From contig JAADGX010000044.1 in assembly GCA_013152135.1 (NCBI GenBank), positions 1 through 6,831 of the forward strand: 6,831 nt of DNA, given 5' to 3'. The notes under the pieces were generated by a model, which was given only the letters and a program-made list of their open reading frames with translations, was not told the origin of the DNA and ran no database searches. Source of the DNA: Chlorobiota bacterium (GTDB lineage: Bacteria; Bacteroidota; Ignavibacteria; SZUA-365; JAADGX01). Positions within the stretch are counted from its first letter, which is position 1. Each line of letters opens with the position of its first letter. The translations under genes and the position numbers were made by a program. Shown here piece after piece: positions 1 through 6,377 of the stretch.

Positions 1-822
1 CGATCGTTGTCGCCTGCGTATGCGGATGTTGGACACTTCTATAGCGATCACAGGTCAGCAATTTACGCTGGATACAGCTTTTATTCATTTTGACTTAGTC
101 CATCCTTCTGCAGGAGATGTTGTTTTACCAGGCGATTACCTCGCTATCAATTTTGAAAATACACTTGGTCTAGAAGTCACCTTTTCCCTTTCCCTCGATG
201 ACGGAAAGACCTGGGAGCCACTCGACCTGGATGTCCATACCCAGTTACCCTACGGGTGCAATGTTGCGGATACGACCTACAAGTGGTTTGTGGTCCAGGG
301 TCCCGCCCCGGCCTGTCGATGGCAAGCAAGGACGGATTACGCGTTGCAATTTCCGGGCGCTTTTCGATCGATGATGACCTGGCGGATTTTGTGCCTCTAC
401 GTGTCGGTAAAGTCTTTGTCTATTTACGCTACTGGGGGGCGTCGGGGAACCAGCGAATGGATTTACATCAATACACCCGCACCATCAAGGTGCTCAGGGA
501 GTGGAGCACGTCCGATACGAAGTATTACGAGTGCAAGATCCTGGATGTGAAAGACGACGGCACCGTAATAAACACGGAGATAGATACCATCGCCGAGGAA
601 CTCAGCGGCTTGCATCGCTTGCATACCTTGATCTCACCGTTCCGCTCCGGTTTACCGCGGTACTTCAGCTCACGGCTGGACAAGGTCGCTCGCGGAATAG
701 ATTGCTATTACCGGAGCAAGTACTTCGCGTTTCAGAAAGGCGTCGGTGTAACGGCTGTTATCGACAGCAGGCGAACCGGGATGTACCAGTGGTATGTTAA
801 CAATTGGCAGTACAAGTGGTGA
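1..822 (+). pseudogene. Decayed 3' part of a multidomain repeat (Ig-like/extracellular) protein, frameshifted
   Basis: The reading frame is open from the left edge, so the 5' part lies outside the window. In frame 2 it reads the tail of one domain (CRLRMRMLD...GQQFTLD, from position 8) and then a whole second domain: HPSAGDVVLPGDYLAINFE, SLSLDDGKTWEPL (from about 188), TTYKWFVV and CRWQARTDY (up to about 340). This matches the common secreted-protein repeat of the type 'sPnGGE..kvGd.l.I.w...SlDdGkTW...YkW...C.irV.dY...F.I'. The expected continuation ISGRFSIDDD is in frame 1 (349-378), followed by GKVFVYLRYWGASGNQ (406-453). SEWIYINTPAPS is back in frame 2 (452-487), and TKYYECKILDVKDDG is in frame 1, running to the TGA at 820-822. 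At least three frame changes in about 200 bases argue for a pseudogene rather than one sequencing error. A surface or secreted role is inferred from the domain type only. Confidence 0.6.
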
Positions 823-1075
823 GGATTGGAAGAAAAATGGAGAGCTCGAAGTAAAAGCGCTGATGAGACCATACTTTTTACCGATTCGTTTTACAGTCAG
901 AATACGTTGAAACAGTCACATACCTCGTTCAAGAGTCTTCACATCCGCGTCTGGCGGCGTGCAAAGCATCCTCTCATCAAGCCGGAAACGCTTGCCTTGC
1001 GTAAGCGCGCGATGAGTCGTAACTTTTAAGTCCTTGTTCAAATACAACCGTCACAAGTATTTACGGAGTATTTAA
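823..1075. other. Gap without a convincing gene, upstream of gap
   Basis: About 250 bases separate the decayed gene from gap. Frame 2 stays open from 821 to the TGA at 908-910 and begins EDWKKNGELEVK, which may be more of the decayed gene. A 67-codon frame from a TTG at 826 to 1029 has no recognisable family and no properly spaced ribosome binding site, so I do not call it. The last 60 bases are AT-richer and should hold the gap leader. The only gap signal I can point to is GGAG at 1065-1068, seven bases before the gap ATG. No clear promoter, tRNA or terminator is visible. Confidence 0.5.
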
Positions 1076-2065
1076 ATGGCAATTAAAGTAGGTATAAACG
1101 GGTTTGGCAGGATAGGGCGTCTGGTTTTTCGCCGGGGACTGGAACTCGGAGGATTCGACTTCGTGGGGGTGAACGACATCACCGATCCCGCCACTCTCGC
1201 CCATCTCTTGAAATACGATTCCGTGCACGGGCGATTCAACGGCACGATCGAAGTCGATGGATCCGACCTCATCGTCAACGGGGACCGGTTGAAGATCACC
1301 GCCGAGCGCGACCCGGCGAAGCTCGACTGGAGCGGCGTGGATGTTGTGATCGAGTCCACCGGTATTTTCCGCAAACGCGAGCAGTGCATGAATCACATCA
1401 ACGCGGGAGCGAAAAAGGTTGTCCTCACGGTGCCGCCAAAGGATCAGGTCGACGCTGTCGTGGTGATGGGTGTGAATGACGACATCCTGACCGGAGACGA
1501 GAAAATTGTCTCCAATGCATCGTGTACGACGAACTGTCTTGCCCCCATGGTGAAAGTGCTTCATGAATCATTCGGCATCGAGCGCGGATTCATGACCACC
1601 GTACACGCGTACACGAATGACCAGCGCCTCCTGGACCTTCCGCACAAGGACTTGCGGCGTGCGCGGGCTGCCGCGGCCAACATTATCCCCACCACCACGG
1701 GCGCGGCAAAGGCGGTCGGCAAGGTGATGCCGGAACTTGACGGCAAGCTCGACGGCATGGCGCTGCGAGTTCCCGTGCCTGACGGCTCCATTACCGACCT
1801 CGTGGCGACACTGGCTCGTGAAGTGTCCGCCGATGAAGTCAACGACGCCATGCGCGCCGCCGCCGAAGGATCGATGAAAGGCATCATCGAGTATTGCACC
1901 GACCCCGTGGTTTCAAACGATATCGTCGGCAACGATCATTCCTGCATTTTCGACAGCGAATTAACCATGGCGAAGGGAAAGATGGTGAAAGTCGTGGGGT
2001 GGTACGACAACGAATGGGGATACTCCTGCCGGGTGGTGGATTTGATAAAGAAAATTACTGCCTGA
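1076..2065 (+). CDS. gap: Glyceraldehyde-3-phosphate dehydrogenase, type I
   Basis: Catalyses the reversible, NAD-linked phosphorylating oxidation of glyceraldehyde 3-phosphate to 1,3-bisphosphoglycerate in the cytoplasm, in glycolysis and gluconeogenesis. The 329-residue length is normal for the family. The N-terminal Rossmann motif INGFGRIGR is at residues 7-15. VND at 32-34 places an aspartate at the end of the second strand, which in this family usually means NAD rather than NADP preference. The catalytic motif SNASCTTNC is at 146-154 with nucleophile Cys150, and His177 lies in TTVHAYTNDQ. The substrate-binding segments TTTGAAKAVG (206-215) and RVPVPDGS (231-238), and the C-terminal WYDNEWGYS (309-317), are all intact. 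The ATG start is supported by GGAG seven bases upstream and by the standard N-terminus. pgk follows after 18 bases, so the two form an operon. Confidence 0.98.
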   Translation: MAIKVGINGFGRIGRLVFRRGLELGGFDFVGVNDITDPATLAHLLKYDSVHGRFNGTIEVDGSDLIVNGDRLKITAERDPAKLDWSGVDVVIESTGIFRKREQCMNHINAGAKKVVLTVPPKDQVDAVVVMGVNDDILTGDEKIVSNASCTTNCLAPMVKVLHESFGIERGFMTTVHAYTNDQRLLDLPHKDLRRARAAAANIIPTTTGAAKAVGKVMPELDGKLDGMALRVPVPDGSITDLVATLAREVSADEVNDAMRAAAEGSMKGIIEYCTDPVVSNDIVGNDHSCIFDSELTMAKGKMVKVVGWYDNEWGYSCRVVDLIKKITA

Positions 2066-2083
2066 GCGACGGGGTAGCAGGCG

Positions 2084-3283
2084 ATGAAAAAGCTCACTGT
2101 TCGGGACATCGACGTCGAAGGCAGAAAGGTCCTAGTCCGTGTTGATTTCAACGTGCCCATCAAGGACGGGATCATAACCGATGACACTCGTGTGCGAGCG
2201 TCGCTCCCCACGATCTCTTACCTGCTCGAGCATGGAGCGGCGGTCATCCTGATGAGTCACCTCGGGCGTCCGAAGGGGAAAGTCGTTCCGGAGATGAGCC
2301 TGGAACCGGTTGCCCGGAGATTGGAAGAACTTCTCGGTTGCCCGGTTGTCATGGCGGACGACTGCGTCGGGAGCGCGGTGGAAGAAAAAGCGGCCGCGCT
2401 GCAACCCGGCGACGTACTCCTCCTGGAGAATCTTCGTTTTCATGCCGGAGAAGAAAAGAACGATCCCGGCTTCGCGGAAAAACTGGCTGCGCTGGGCGAC
2501 GTGTACGTGAACGACGCTTTCGGCACCGCTCACCGGGCTCACGCTTCCACCGAAGGAGTGACGCGGTTCATGTCCGTAAGCGTGGCAGGATTTCTCATGG
2601 AGAAAGAAATAGACTACCTGTCGCGTGCCATCGCGGATCCCGAGCGGCCGTACACCGCCATCCTGGGAGGCGCGAAGATTTCCGGCAAAATCGACGTTAT
2701 CCAGCACTTGCTCGACAAGGTCGATACCATGCTCGTTGGGGGCGGAATGATGTTCACGTTTCTCAAGGCCCGGGGATACGGCGTGGGAGCTTCCCTGGTG
2801 GAAGAAGACCGCCTTGATATGGCCCGGAGCATCCTGGAGCGTGTCGAACGTGAGGCCATCAACTTCGTGCTGCCCGTGGATACCATTGCCGCCGAGGCGT
2901 TTTCGGAAACGGCGAAATCCGTGACTGTTCCCATCGAAGCGATTCCGGCAGGCTGGATCGGTCTGGATATCGGCCCGGAAACGATAGAGCTGTTTCGCGT
3001 GGAAATCGCGAAATCGAAAACCATTGTCTGGAACGGTCCGATGGGCGTGTTCGAGATGGAGCCGTTCGCGGCCGGTACACGGGCCGTGGCGGAAGCGCTG
3101 GCGGAAGCCACGCGGAACGGAGCGACAACCATCGTCGGCGGAGGCGATTCCGCCGCCGCCATCACGAAACTGGGATTGCAAAATGCCGTTTCACACGTTT
3201 CCACGGGAGGTGGAGCGTCCCTGGAATTTCTTGAGGGCAAAACCCTCCCCGGTGTAGCGGCGTTGACGGACAAGCCCGCGTAA
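2084..3283 (+). CDS. pgk: Phosphoglycerate kinase
   Basis: Transfers the acyl phosphate of 1,3-bisphosphoglycerate to ADP, giving ATP and 3-phosphoglycerate, directly after the gap reaction. The protein is a full-length, 399-residue bacterial PGK. N-domain substrate-binding motifs are present: VRVDFNVP (18-25), SHLGRPKG (58-65), LLLENLRFHAGEE (112-124) and YVNDAFGTAHRAHAST (141-156). The C-domain nucleotide site is visible as GGAKISGKI (195-203), VGGGMMFTF (218-226), WNGPMGVFE (316-324) and VGGGDSAAA (351-359), with the closing segment SHVSTGGGASLEFLEGK (370-386). Nothing catalytic appears to be missing. The start is fixed by the conserved N-terminus. The Shine-Dalgarno is weak (GGGG at 2071-2074), which may mean translation is partly coupled to gap 18 bases upstream. 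No triosephosphate isomerase gene follows, unlike many gap-pgk operons. Confidence 0.98.
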   Translation: MKKLTVRDIDVEGRKVLVRVDFNVPIKDGIITDDTRVRASLPTISYLLEHGAAVILMSHLGRPKGKVVPEMSLEPVARRLEELLGCPVVMADDCVGSAVEEKAAALQPGDVLLLENLRFHAGEEKNDPGFAEKLAALGDVYVNDAFGTAHRAHASTEGVTRFMSVSVAGFLMEKEIDYLSRAIADPERPYTAILGGAKISGKIDVIQHLLDKVDTMLVGGGMMFTFLKARGYGVGASLVEEDRLDMARSILERVEREAINFVLPVDTIAAEAFSETAKSVTVPIEAIPAGWIGLDIGPETIELFRVEIAKSKTIVWNGPMGVFEMEPFAAGTRAVAEALAEATRNGATTIVGGGDSAAAITKLGLQNAVSHVSTGGGASLEFLEGKTLPGVAALTDKPA

Positions 3284-3365
3284 TACCACCTCCGGGAAGA
3301 ACGACAAGGAACAACGGCGACGTACGAACTGTTGCGTTTTGTGTACATGATAGTGGAAAGAAAGA

Positions 3366-4280
3366 ATGTCTTATTACAATAACACCGGCAACTACTACCG
3401 GCCCCAGTGGAAACGGTTCTCCTTTTTCCCGCCCGTTATCAAGAACCTTCTCCTCATCAATACGGTCGTGTTCCTGATACAGATGATCGGGAACAGCGGC
3501 TTTACCGTGGGGAACATGAGCCTTGGATTCTGGCTGCAGAAAACCTTTGCCTTGCATCCGATCGGCGGGTTCAATTACGGTCAGGGTGTAGTGGGATATT
3601 TCTATCCGTGGCAGCTTATAACGTACATGTTCATGCATGGCGGGTTTACCCATATCCTGTTCAACATGTTCGCTCTCTGGATGTTCGGAATGGAAGTGGA
3701 AAACGAATGGGGATCCCGGAACTTCCTCATATTCTATCTCGCTTGCGGCATCGGGGCTGCTTTGGCGAACTTGTTTATCGCTCCCTTGTGGACGTTGCCC
3801 CGTCCTACGATCGGCGCCTCTGGTGGCGTGTACGGTGTGTTGGTGGCGTTCGGTATGATGTTTCCCAATCGCTTGATCTTCCTGTACTTCCTTTTTCCCA
3901 TCAAGGCAAAGTACTTCGTGGCCGCATTCATCGCGCTTGAGATGTACAGCGGCGTTACGGGCACGATGGATGGCGTAGCCCACTTTGCGCACCTCGGCGG
4001 CGCCGCGGTCGCGTTCTTCTGGGTACTGGCCGATCGCAAGGGACGGATCGATGTCATGCTTCGAAAATTCCAGTCCCGCACATCCGGCACGATACGAGGA
4101 AAACCACGAAAGGCGGTGGATGCGGCGTTCTACGACTTGCCGGGGACAGCGGCACCTGAAGAACCTGAAACCGAGCAGGAAGTGATCGACCGGATCCTGG
4201 ACAAGATTGCCGAGCATGGATACGAAGCACTGACGGACGAGGAGAAGCGCATCCTGTTCGACGCCAGCAAGAATCTTTAA
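3366..4280 (+). CDS. Rhomboid family intramembrane serine protease
   Basis: A polytopic inner-membrane protease predicted to cleave transmembrane segments of client proteins; its substrates are unknown. The 304 residues include about six hydrophobic segments (roughly 25-42, 81-108, 119-140, 150-166, 182-197 and 205-222). The rhomboid signature is complete. HGGFTHILFNM at 91-101 provides His96 and Asn100, matching the oxyanion-stabilising His/Asn of GlpG. GASGG at 150-154 carries the nucleophile Ser152. AHFAHLGG at 205-212 provides the catalytic histidine, most likely His209. PWQLITYMFMHG precedes the first motif. The cytosolic tail (about 223-304) is charged and ends in a conserved-looking segment, ILDKIAEHGYEALTDEEK (277-294) plus a short hydrophobic end, of a kind I associate with Bacteroidetes rhomboids. 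The ATG has GGAA at 3355-3358 at good spacing. It lies 82 bases after pgk and may share its transcript. Confidence 0.95.
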   Translation: MSYYNNTGNYYRPQWKRFSFFPPVIKNLLLINTVVFLIQMIGNSGFTVGNMSLGFWLQKTFALHPIGGFNYGQGVVGYFYPWQLITYMFMHGGFTHILFNMFALWMFGMEVENEWGSRNFLIFYLACGIGAALANLFIAPLWTLPRPTIGASGGVYGVLVAFGMMFPNRLIFLYFLFPIKAKYFVAAFIALEMYSGVTGTMDGVAHFAHLGGAAVAFFWVLADRKGRIDVMLRKFQSRTSGTIRGKPRKAVDAAFYDLPGTAAPEEPETEQEVIDRILDKIAEHGYEALTDEEKRILFDASKNL

Positions 4281-4342
4281 CAAGCGCGAAAAGCGATCCC
4301 GGCATGATTGATATTTCCGATTCCCCATCTCCGGCGCATGCC

Positions 4343-4348
4343 GAGGAG
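4343..4348 (+). promoter_or_regulatory. Shine-Dalgarno deciding the ispG start
   Basis: GAGGAG lies nine bases before the ATG at 4358. The upstream in-frame ATG at 4304 has no comparable purine-rich motif before it. This supports starting ispG at 4358. Confidence 0.6.
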
Positions 4349-4357
4349 ACGCGGTGG

Positions 4358-5443
4358 ATGGCTCCCATGGTGAAACCACCCCGCCGGAACACCCGCAGGG
4401 TAATGGTAGGTTCTATCCCCGTTGGTGGCGGTTCCCCGGTGTCCGTGCAAACCATGACCAAGACGAAAACCTCCGACGTGGAAGCGACCTTGGCGCAGAT
4501 CCGCGAAGCCGCCGAGGCAGGATGCGATATCGTTCGGGTGACGGTGAACGATAAGAACGCAGCGGCGGCAATTACGGATATCGTTGCCGGTTCTCCCATC
4601 CCTGTCGTATCGGACATCCATTTCAATCACGTCTTCGCGTTGAAATCCATCGAGGCCGGTGTGGCGAAAGTGCGCATCAATCCGGGTAACATCGGAAGCG
4701 TGGACCGCATCCATGAAGTACTGAGCGCGGCGCGGGAAAGAAACATCCCCATACGCATCGGGGTGAACTCAGGCTCGCTGGAAGAAGATATCCTGGAACG
4801 GCACGGCTACCCTACCGCCGAGGCACTGTACGAAAGCGCCATGCGGCACGCGGAAATATGTGAAGACTTCGGTTTCACCGATATTATCATTTCCGTCAAA
4901 TCCACCGACGTCAGTCTCATGATTCAGGCGTACCGGCTCCTGGCCGCACGCACCGACTATCCACTGCACCTGGGTGTGACCGAAGCAGGAACAATCCGCG
5001 TGGGCACCATCAAGTCGGCTGTAGGGATCGGGACGCTGCTGGCCGAAGGCATCGGCGATACCATACGCGTGTCGCTGACCGACGTGCCTGTGCGCGAAAT
5101 CGAGGTGGGCAAGGAAATTCTCCGGTCGCTCGGGCTCGCTTCCCGCGGCGTAGAGATCATCGCCTGCCCGACCTGCGGCCGATTGGAAGTAGATTTGTTT
5201 CGGATAACGGCCGAGTTGGAGAAAGCCCTGGCCGGAGTCAAAAAACCCATCAGGATCGCTCTTCTCGGTTGCGTCGTCAACGGACCCGGTGAAGCGAGTG
5301 AAGCCGATATCGGTGTCGCCGCCGGCAAAGGTGTCGGTATCCTGTACCGCAAGGGAAAGGTGGTCCGAAAACTGAAAGAAGAAGAGATTATCGCCGCCGT
5401 ACTGGAGGAAGTGCGGAACTTTCAGCCCGATGAATCCGACTGA
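4358..5443 (+). CDS. ispG: 4-hydroxy-3-methylbut-2-enyl diphosphate synthase (flavodoxin/ferredoxin)
   Basis: Converts 2-C-methyl-erythritol 2,4-cyclodiphosphate to HMBPP, the penultimate step of the MEP isoprenoid pathway, using a [4Fe-4S] cluster. From the start chosen here the protein has 361 residues. It shows VGSIPVGGGSPVSVQTMT near the N-terminus, VSDIHFNH and RINPGNIG in the TIM-barrel part, and LHLGVTEAG. The C-terminal cluster domain carries IACPTCGR (Cys270, Cys273) and LGCVVNGPGE (Cys305, Glu312). These numbers coincide with the cluster ligands of E. coli IspG, and the N-terminus then aligns with E. coli residue by residue, which together with the GAGGAG site favours the ATG at 4358. 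A longer form from 4304 would add 18 poorly conserved residues. It is the compact two-domain bacterial form, without the insert domain of plant and some bacterial enzymes. A terminator follows. Confidence 0.97.
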   Translation: MAPMVKPPRRNTRRVMVGSIPVGGGSPVSVQTMTKTKTSDVEATLAQIREAAEAGCDIVRVTVNDKNAAAAITDIVAGSPIPVVSDIHFNHVFALKSIEAGVAKVRINPGNIGSVDRIHEVLSAARERNIPIRIGVNSGSLEEDILERHGYPTAEALYESAMRHAEICEDFGFTDIIISVKSTDVSLMIQAYRLLAARTDYPLHLGVTEAGTIRVGTIKSAVGIGTLLAEGIGDTIRVSLTDVPVREIEVGKEILRSLGLASRGVEIIACPTCGRLEVDLFRITAELEKALAGVKKPIRIALLGCVVNGPGEASEADIGVAAGKGVGILYRKGKVVRKLKEEEIIAAVLEEVRNFQPDESD

Positions 5444-5474
5444 TTCCAGTCTGGCTTCCTCCGCGTATTTCTGA

Positions 5475-5514
5475 AAGGCGTCCCGCTGTGGACGCCTTCA
5501 TTGCATTCTTTCCA
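5475..5514 (+). terminator. Rho-independent terminator after ispG
   Basis: AAGGCGTCC (5475-5483) pairs perfectly with GGACGCCTT (5490-5498) around a six-base loop. The stem is GC-rich, starts 31 bases after the ispG stop, and is followed by a broken T-rich tail (TTGCATTCTTT). The tail is weaker than ideal, but position and stem fit an end for the gap-pgk-rhomboid-ispG run. Confidence 0.65.
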
Positions 5515-5529
5515 TCCGTTTCGTAATAT
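5501..5529 (+). promoter_or_regulatory. Possible sigma70-type promoter for comF
   Basis: TTGCAT (5501-5506) and TAATAT (5524-5529) are separated by exactly 17 bases, just after the terminator and about 100 bases before comF. The -10 matches 4 of 6 consensus bases, the -35 only 3 of 6. Location makes it plausible; sequence alone does not prove it. Confidence 0.3.
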
Positions 5530-5563
5530 TCCCCCAACGCAGTTTCACGATGTTTTTCCACAA

Positions 5564-5587
5564 GACCTTGCTCCCGGGAGCGAGGTT
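5564..5587 (+). other. Imperfect palindrome / hairpin in the comF leader
   Basis: The core GCTCCCGGGAGC (5570-5581) is a perfect 12-base palindrome. Allowing two G:U pairs, the RNA forms a 10-bp stem (5564-5573 with 5578-5587) closed by the loop CCGG. No T-tract follows, so it is not a terminator. It could be an operator or a leader hairpin, but its function is unknown. Confidence 0.4.
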
Positions 5588-5628
5588 ACCCGTTTGAAAA
5601 GAGTCTCGTTGAACCATCTTACGGCAGC

Positions 5629-6360
5629 GTGGAGATGAATCGCTTTCCGCTCTGGAGCACCACCCGCCAGATACTGCACTTCGTGTATCCGCCTTGCTGC
5701 CTGGTGTGCAGGAACACGCGCGCACGGGACCGTGTCGTATGCCGGGCTTGCGCGGAGAACATGGAGGCACTGCAATGGTCTCCCGAGTGGTCGCGCGGCT
5801 TCCTTTCTCATCATTCCCTGGAAGATGTCCTGGACGCCGTTTTTATTGCGTTTGAATACCGTCCGGGCACATCCGTTCCCACGTTGGTCTATGACCTGAA
5901 ATACCGCGGTCTTACAATCGTCGGTCCCTGGCTCGGCAGAAGGGTGGGGGGGCGGTTGGCCCGGACCTCGCTGCTCGAACGCGAACCGGTTCTCGTACCG
6001 GTGCCCCTGCATGTCCGCAAGAAGCGCGAGCGCGGGTACAACCAGTCCTTCCTTATTTGCCGTGGTATGTCCGAGGTAACGTCGCTGCGTGTTGACGAGG
6101 GGTTGATTTTCCGGAACCGGTACACGAGATCGCAAGCAGCCGAACAACTGAACGCTGCGGAGCGGAGGCGGAACGTGAAGGACGCTTTTTCGCTGCATCC
6201 GGGAGCGAGTGTACCGCCGTCCGTGGCACTCGTGGATGACATTATCACCACCGGTTCGACGATCGGCGAGTGCGCGAGAGTGCTTAAAGAAGCGGGTGTG
6301 AAGTGGGTCGGTGCGCTGGCCGTGGCTTCGCCGTTGGGCGGCGACCATGCAGGGGTGTGA
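5629..6360 (+). CDS. comF: ComF family protein (phosphoribosyltransferase fold)
   Basis: ComF proteins are cytoplasmic and needed for DNA uptake in naturally transformable bacteria, where they are thought to help process incoming single-stranded DNA. Many non-competent bacteria also carry one. The protein has 243 residues from the GTG at 5629 (241 from the ATG at 5635), the usual size. An N-terminal four-cysteine zinc-finger-like motif is intact: CCLVC (23-27) and CRAC (38-41). The phosphoribosyltransferase domain shows YDLKYRG (88-94), LVPVPLHVRKKRERGYNQS (122-140), RSQAAEQLNAAERRRNV (167-183) and the PRPP-binding loop ALVDDIITTGST (200-211). No good Shine-Dalgarno precedes either start, and the frame has no earlier start codon before a TAA at 5524. 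It is probably transcribed separately from ispG because a terminator lies between them. A role in competence is not shown by this window. Confidence 0.93.
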   Translation: MEMNRFPLWSTTRQILHFVYPPCCLVCRNTRARDRVVCRACAENMEALQWSPEWSRGFLSHHSLEDVLDAVFIAFEYRPGTSVPTLVYDLKYRGLTIVGPWLGRRVGGRLARTSLLEREPVLVPVPLHVRKKRERGYNQSFLICRGMSEVTSLRVDEGLIFRNRYTRSQAAEQLNAAERRRNVKDAFSLHPGASVPPSVALVDDIITTGSTIGECARVLKEAGVKWVGALAVASPLGGDHAGV

Positions 6361-6377
6361 AGGGGAAGTGTGCGTGC

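Noticed and set aside
997..1025. TTGCGT-17-TAACTT as a gap promoter
   Set aside because: Spacing is ideal, but both hexamers match only 3 of 6 consensus bases, so it could easily be chance.
826..1029. 67-codon frame from a TTG start upstream of gap
   Set aside because: No family resemblance and no properly spaced ribosome binding site; the purine-rich GAGGA is immediately next to the TTG. More likely remnant or chance.
2132..3181. Long minus-strand open frame (349 codons) opposite pgk
   Set aside because: It lies wholly inside an unmistakable pgk, has no recognisable family features, and is the usual by-product of GC-rich codon positions.
3284..3365. Terminator or promoter between pgk and the rhomboid gene
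   Set aside because: I found no stem-loop with a T-tract and no hexamer pair at acceptable spacing; read-through seems as likely as separate transcription.
3162..4379. Minus-strand open frame of 405 codons opposite the rhomboid gene
   Set aside because: It is antisense to a complete rhomboid with its active-site motifs, and its own translation is low-complexity, His/Arg-rich and without domains.
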